Part shown: positions 33,055 to 33,181 of the stretch, piece after piece
Numbering within the stretch: the stretch's first letter is position 1
Layout: each line of letters opens with the position of its first letter
Notes under the pieces: model-generated
Told to the model about the DNA's origin: nothing
The model's database searches: none
The model's input: the letters and a program-made list of their open reading frames with translations, nothing else
From: Porphyromonas sp. oral taxon 278 str. W7784
GTDB lineage: Bacteria; Bacteroidota; Bacteroidia; Bacteroidales; Porphyromonadaceae
Length of the DNA: 33,181 nt
NCBI RefSeq assembly: GCF_000467855.2
Contig: NZ_KI259258.1
Span: 48,722 to 81,902 of the forward strand
Reading direction: 5' to 3'
Program-made: the position numbers and the translations under genes

Positions 33055-33181
33055 CCGCTTTTCTTACAATATATTGATAGTGAACGCTCAGATTCTAAAA
33101 AATCTCCGAATCACCGCCCTGAGATCCTAAAGGACGGCCTCGCTCTCCTCCGACGAAAATCTCAGCGCTAAAATTAGGGGC

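Overview
This window looks like chromosome of a GC-rich Bacteroidales bacterium, most likely a Porphyromonas-like species. That placement is an inference from gene content and promoter style; no rRNA is present. The supporting signs are a MurF-alanine racemase fusion, the lipoprotein GldH next to a RicT/PSP1 protein, a paired glycine-lipid-type acyltransferase set, the order NMAD1/DUF1599 - DoxX - tpiA - SPOR - folE, and about ten copies of the Bacteroidetes -7 promoter box TAnnTTTG placed just upstream of genes.

Layout. (1) 1-3039, plus strand: a palindromic repeat cluster, a promoter, glyceraldehyde-3-phosphate dehydrogenase and a PepSY transmembrane protein, closed by a 40-bp perfect palindrome that separates convergent genes. 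(2) 3142-11359, minus strand: a metal/cofactor acquisition region. It holds an FecCD-type permease and its ATPase, two related surface lipoproteins, a TonB-dependent receptor, a small CxxCH membrane protein and another small lipoprotein. (3) 11612-19968, minus strand: one very compact 8.4-kb run, valS - acyltransferase - GNAT acyltransferase - YraN - GSCFA - murF/alr, in which genes abut or overlap. (4) 20216-20968: two tandem paralogous small membrane proteins, each with its own copy of the same promoter. (5) 21607-29986, plus strand: ricT, gldH, lon, then NMAD1 - DoxX - tpiA - SPOR - folE. (6) 30403-33025, minus strand: a DEAD-box helicase followed by a ROK regulator.

The most unusual feature is non-coding. 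Five intergenic clusters (1, 5456, 10631, 21100 and 30154) are built from 17-bp palindromes of the form CGACCTAC-N-GTAGGTCG, separated by 6-nt spacers, giving a 23-bp period. The window has 20 units, and one unit carries a paired change that restores symmetry. A second, unrelated palindrome array (core AAACGTATACGTTT, exact 22-bp period, four units) lies upstream of the FecCD permease. Other items worth attention are a G9 tract just after the lipobox of gldH, a structured leader or small RNA upstream of ricT, and a nearly leaderless promoter-to-start arrangement for the NMAD1 gene.

Functionally the window mixes housekeeping (glycolysis, translation, cell wall, proteolysis, folate) with an envelope and nutrient-uptake block. 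No transposase, phage gene, CRISPR array, tRNA or rRNA was seen.
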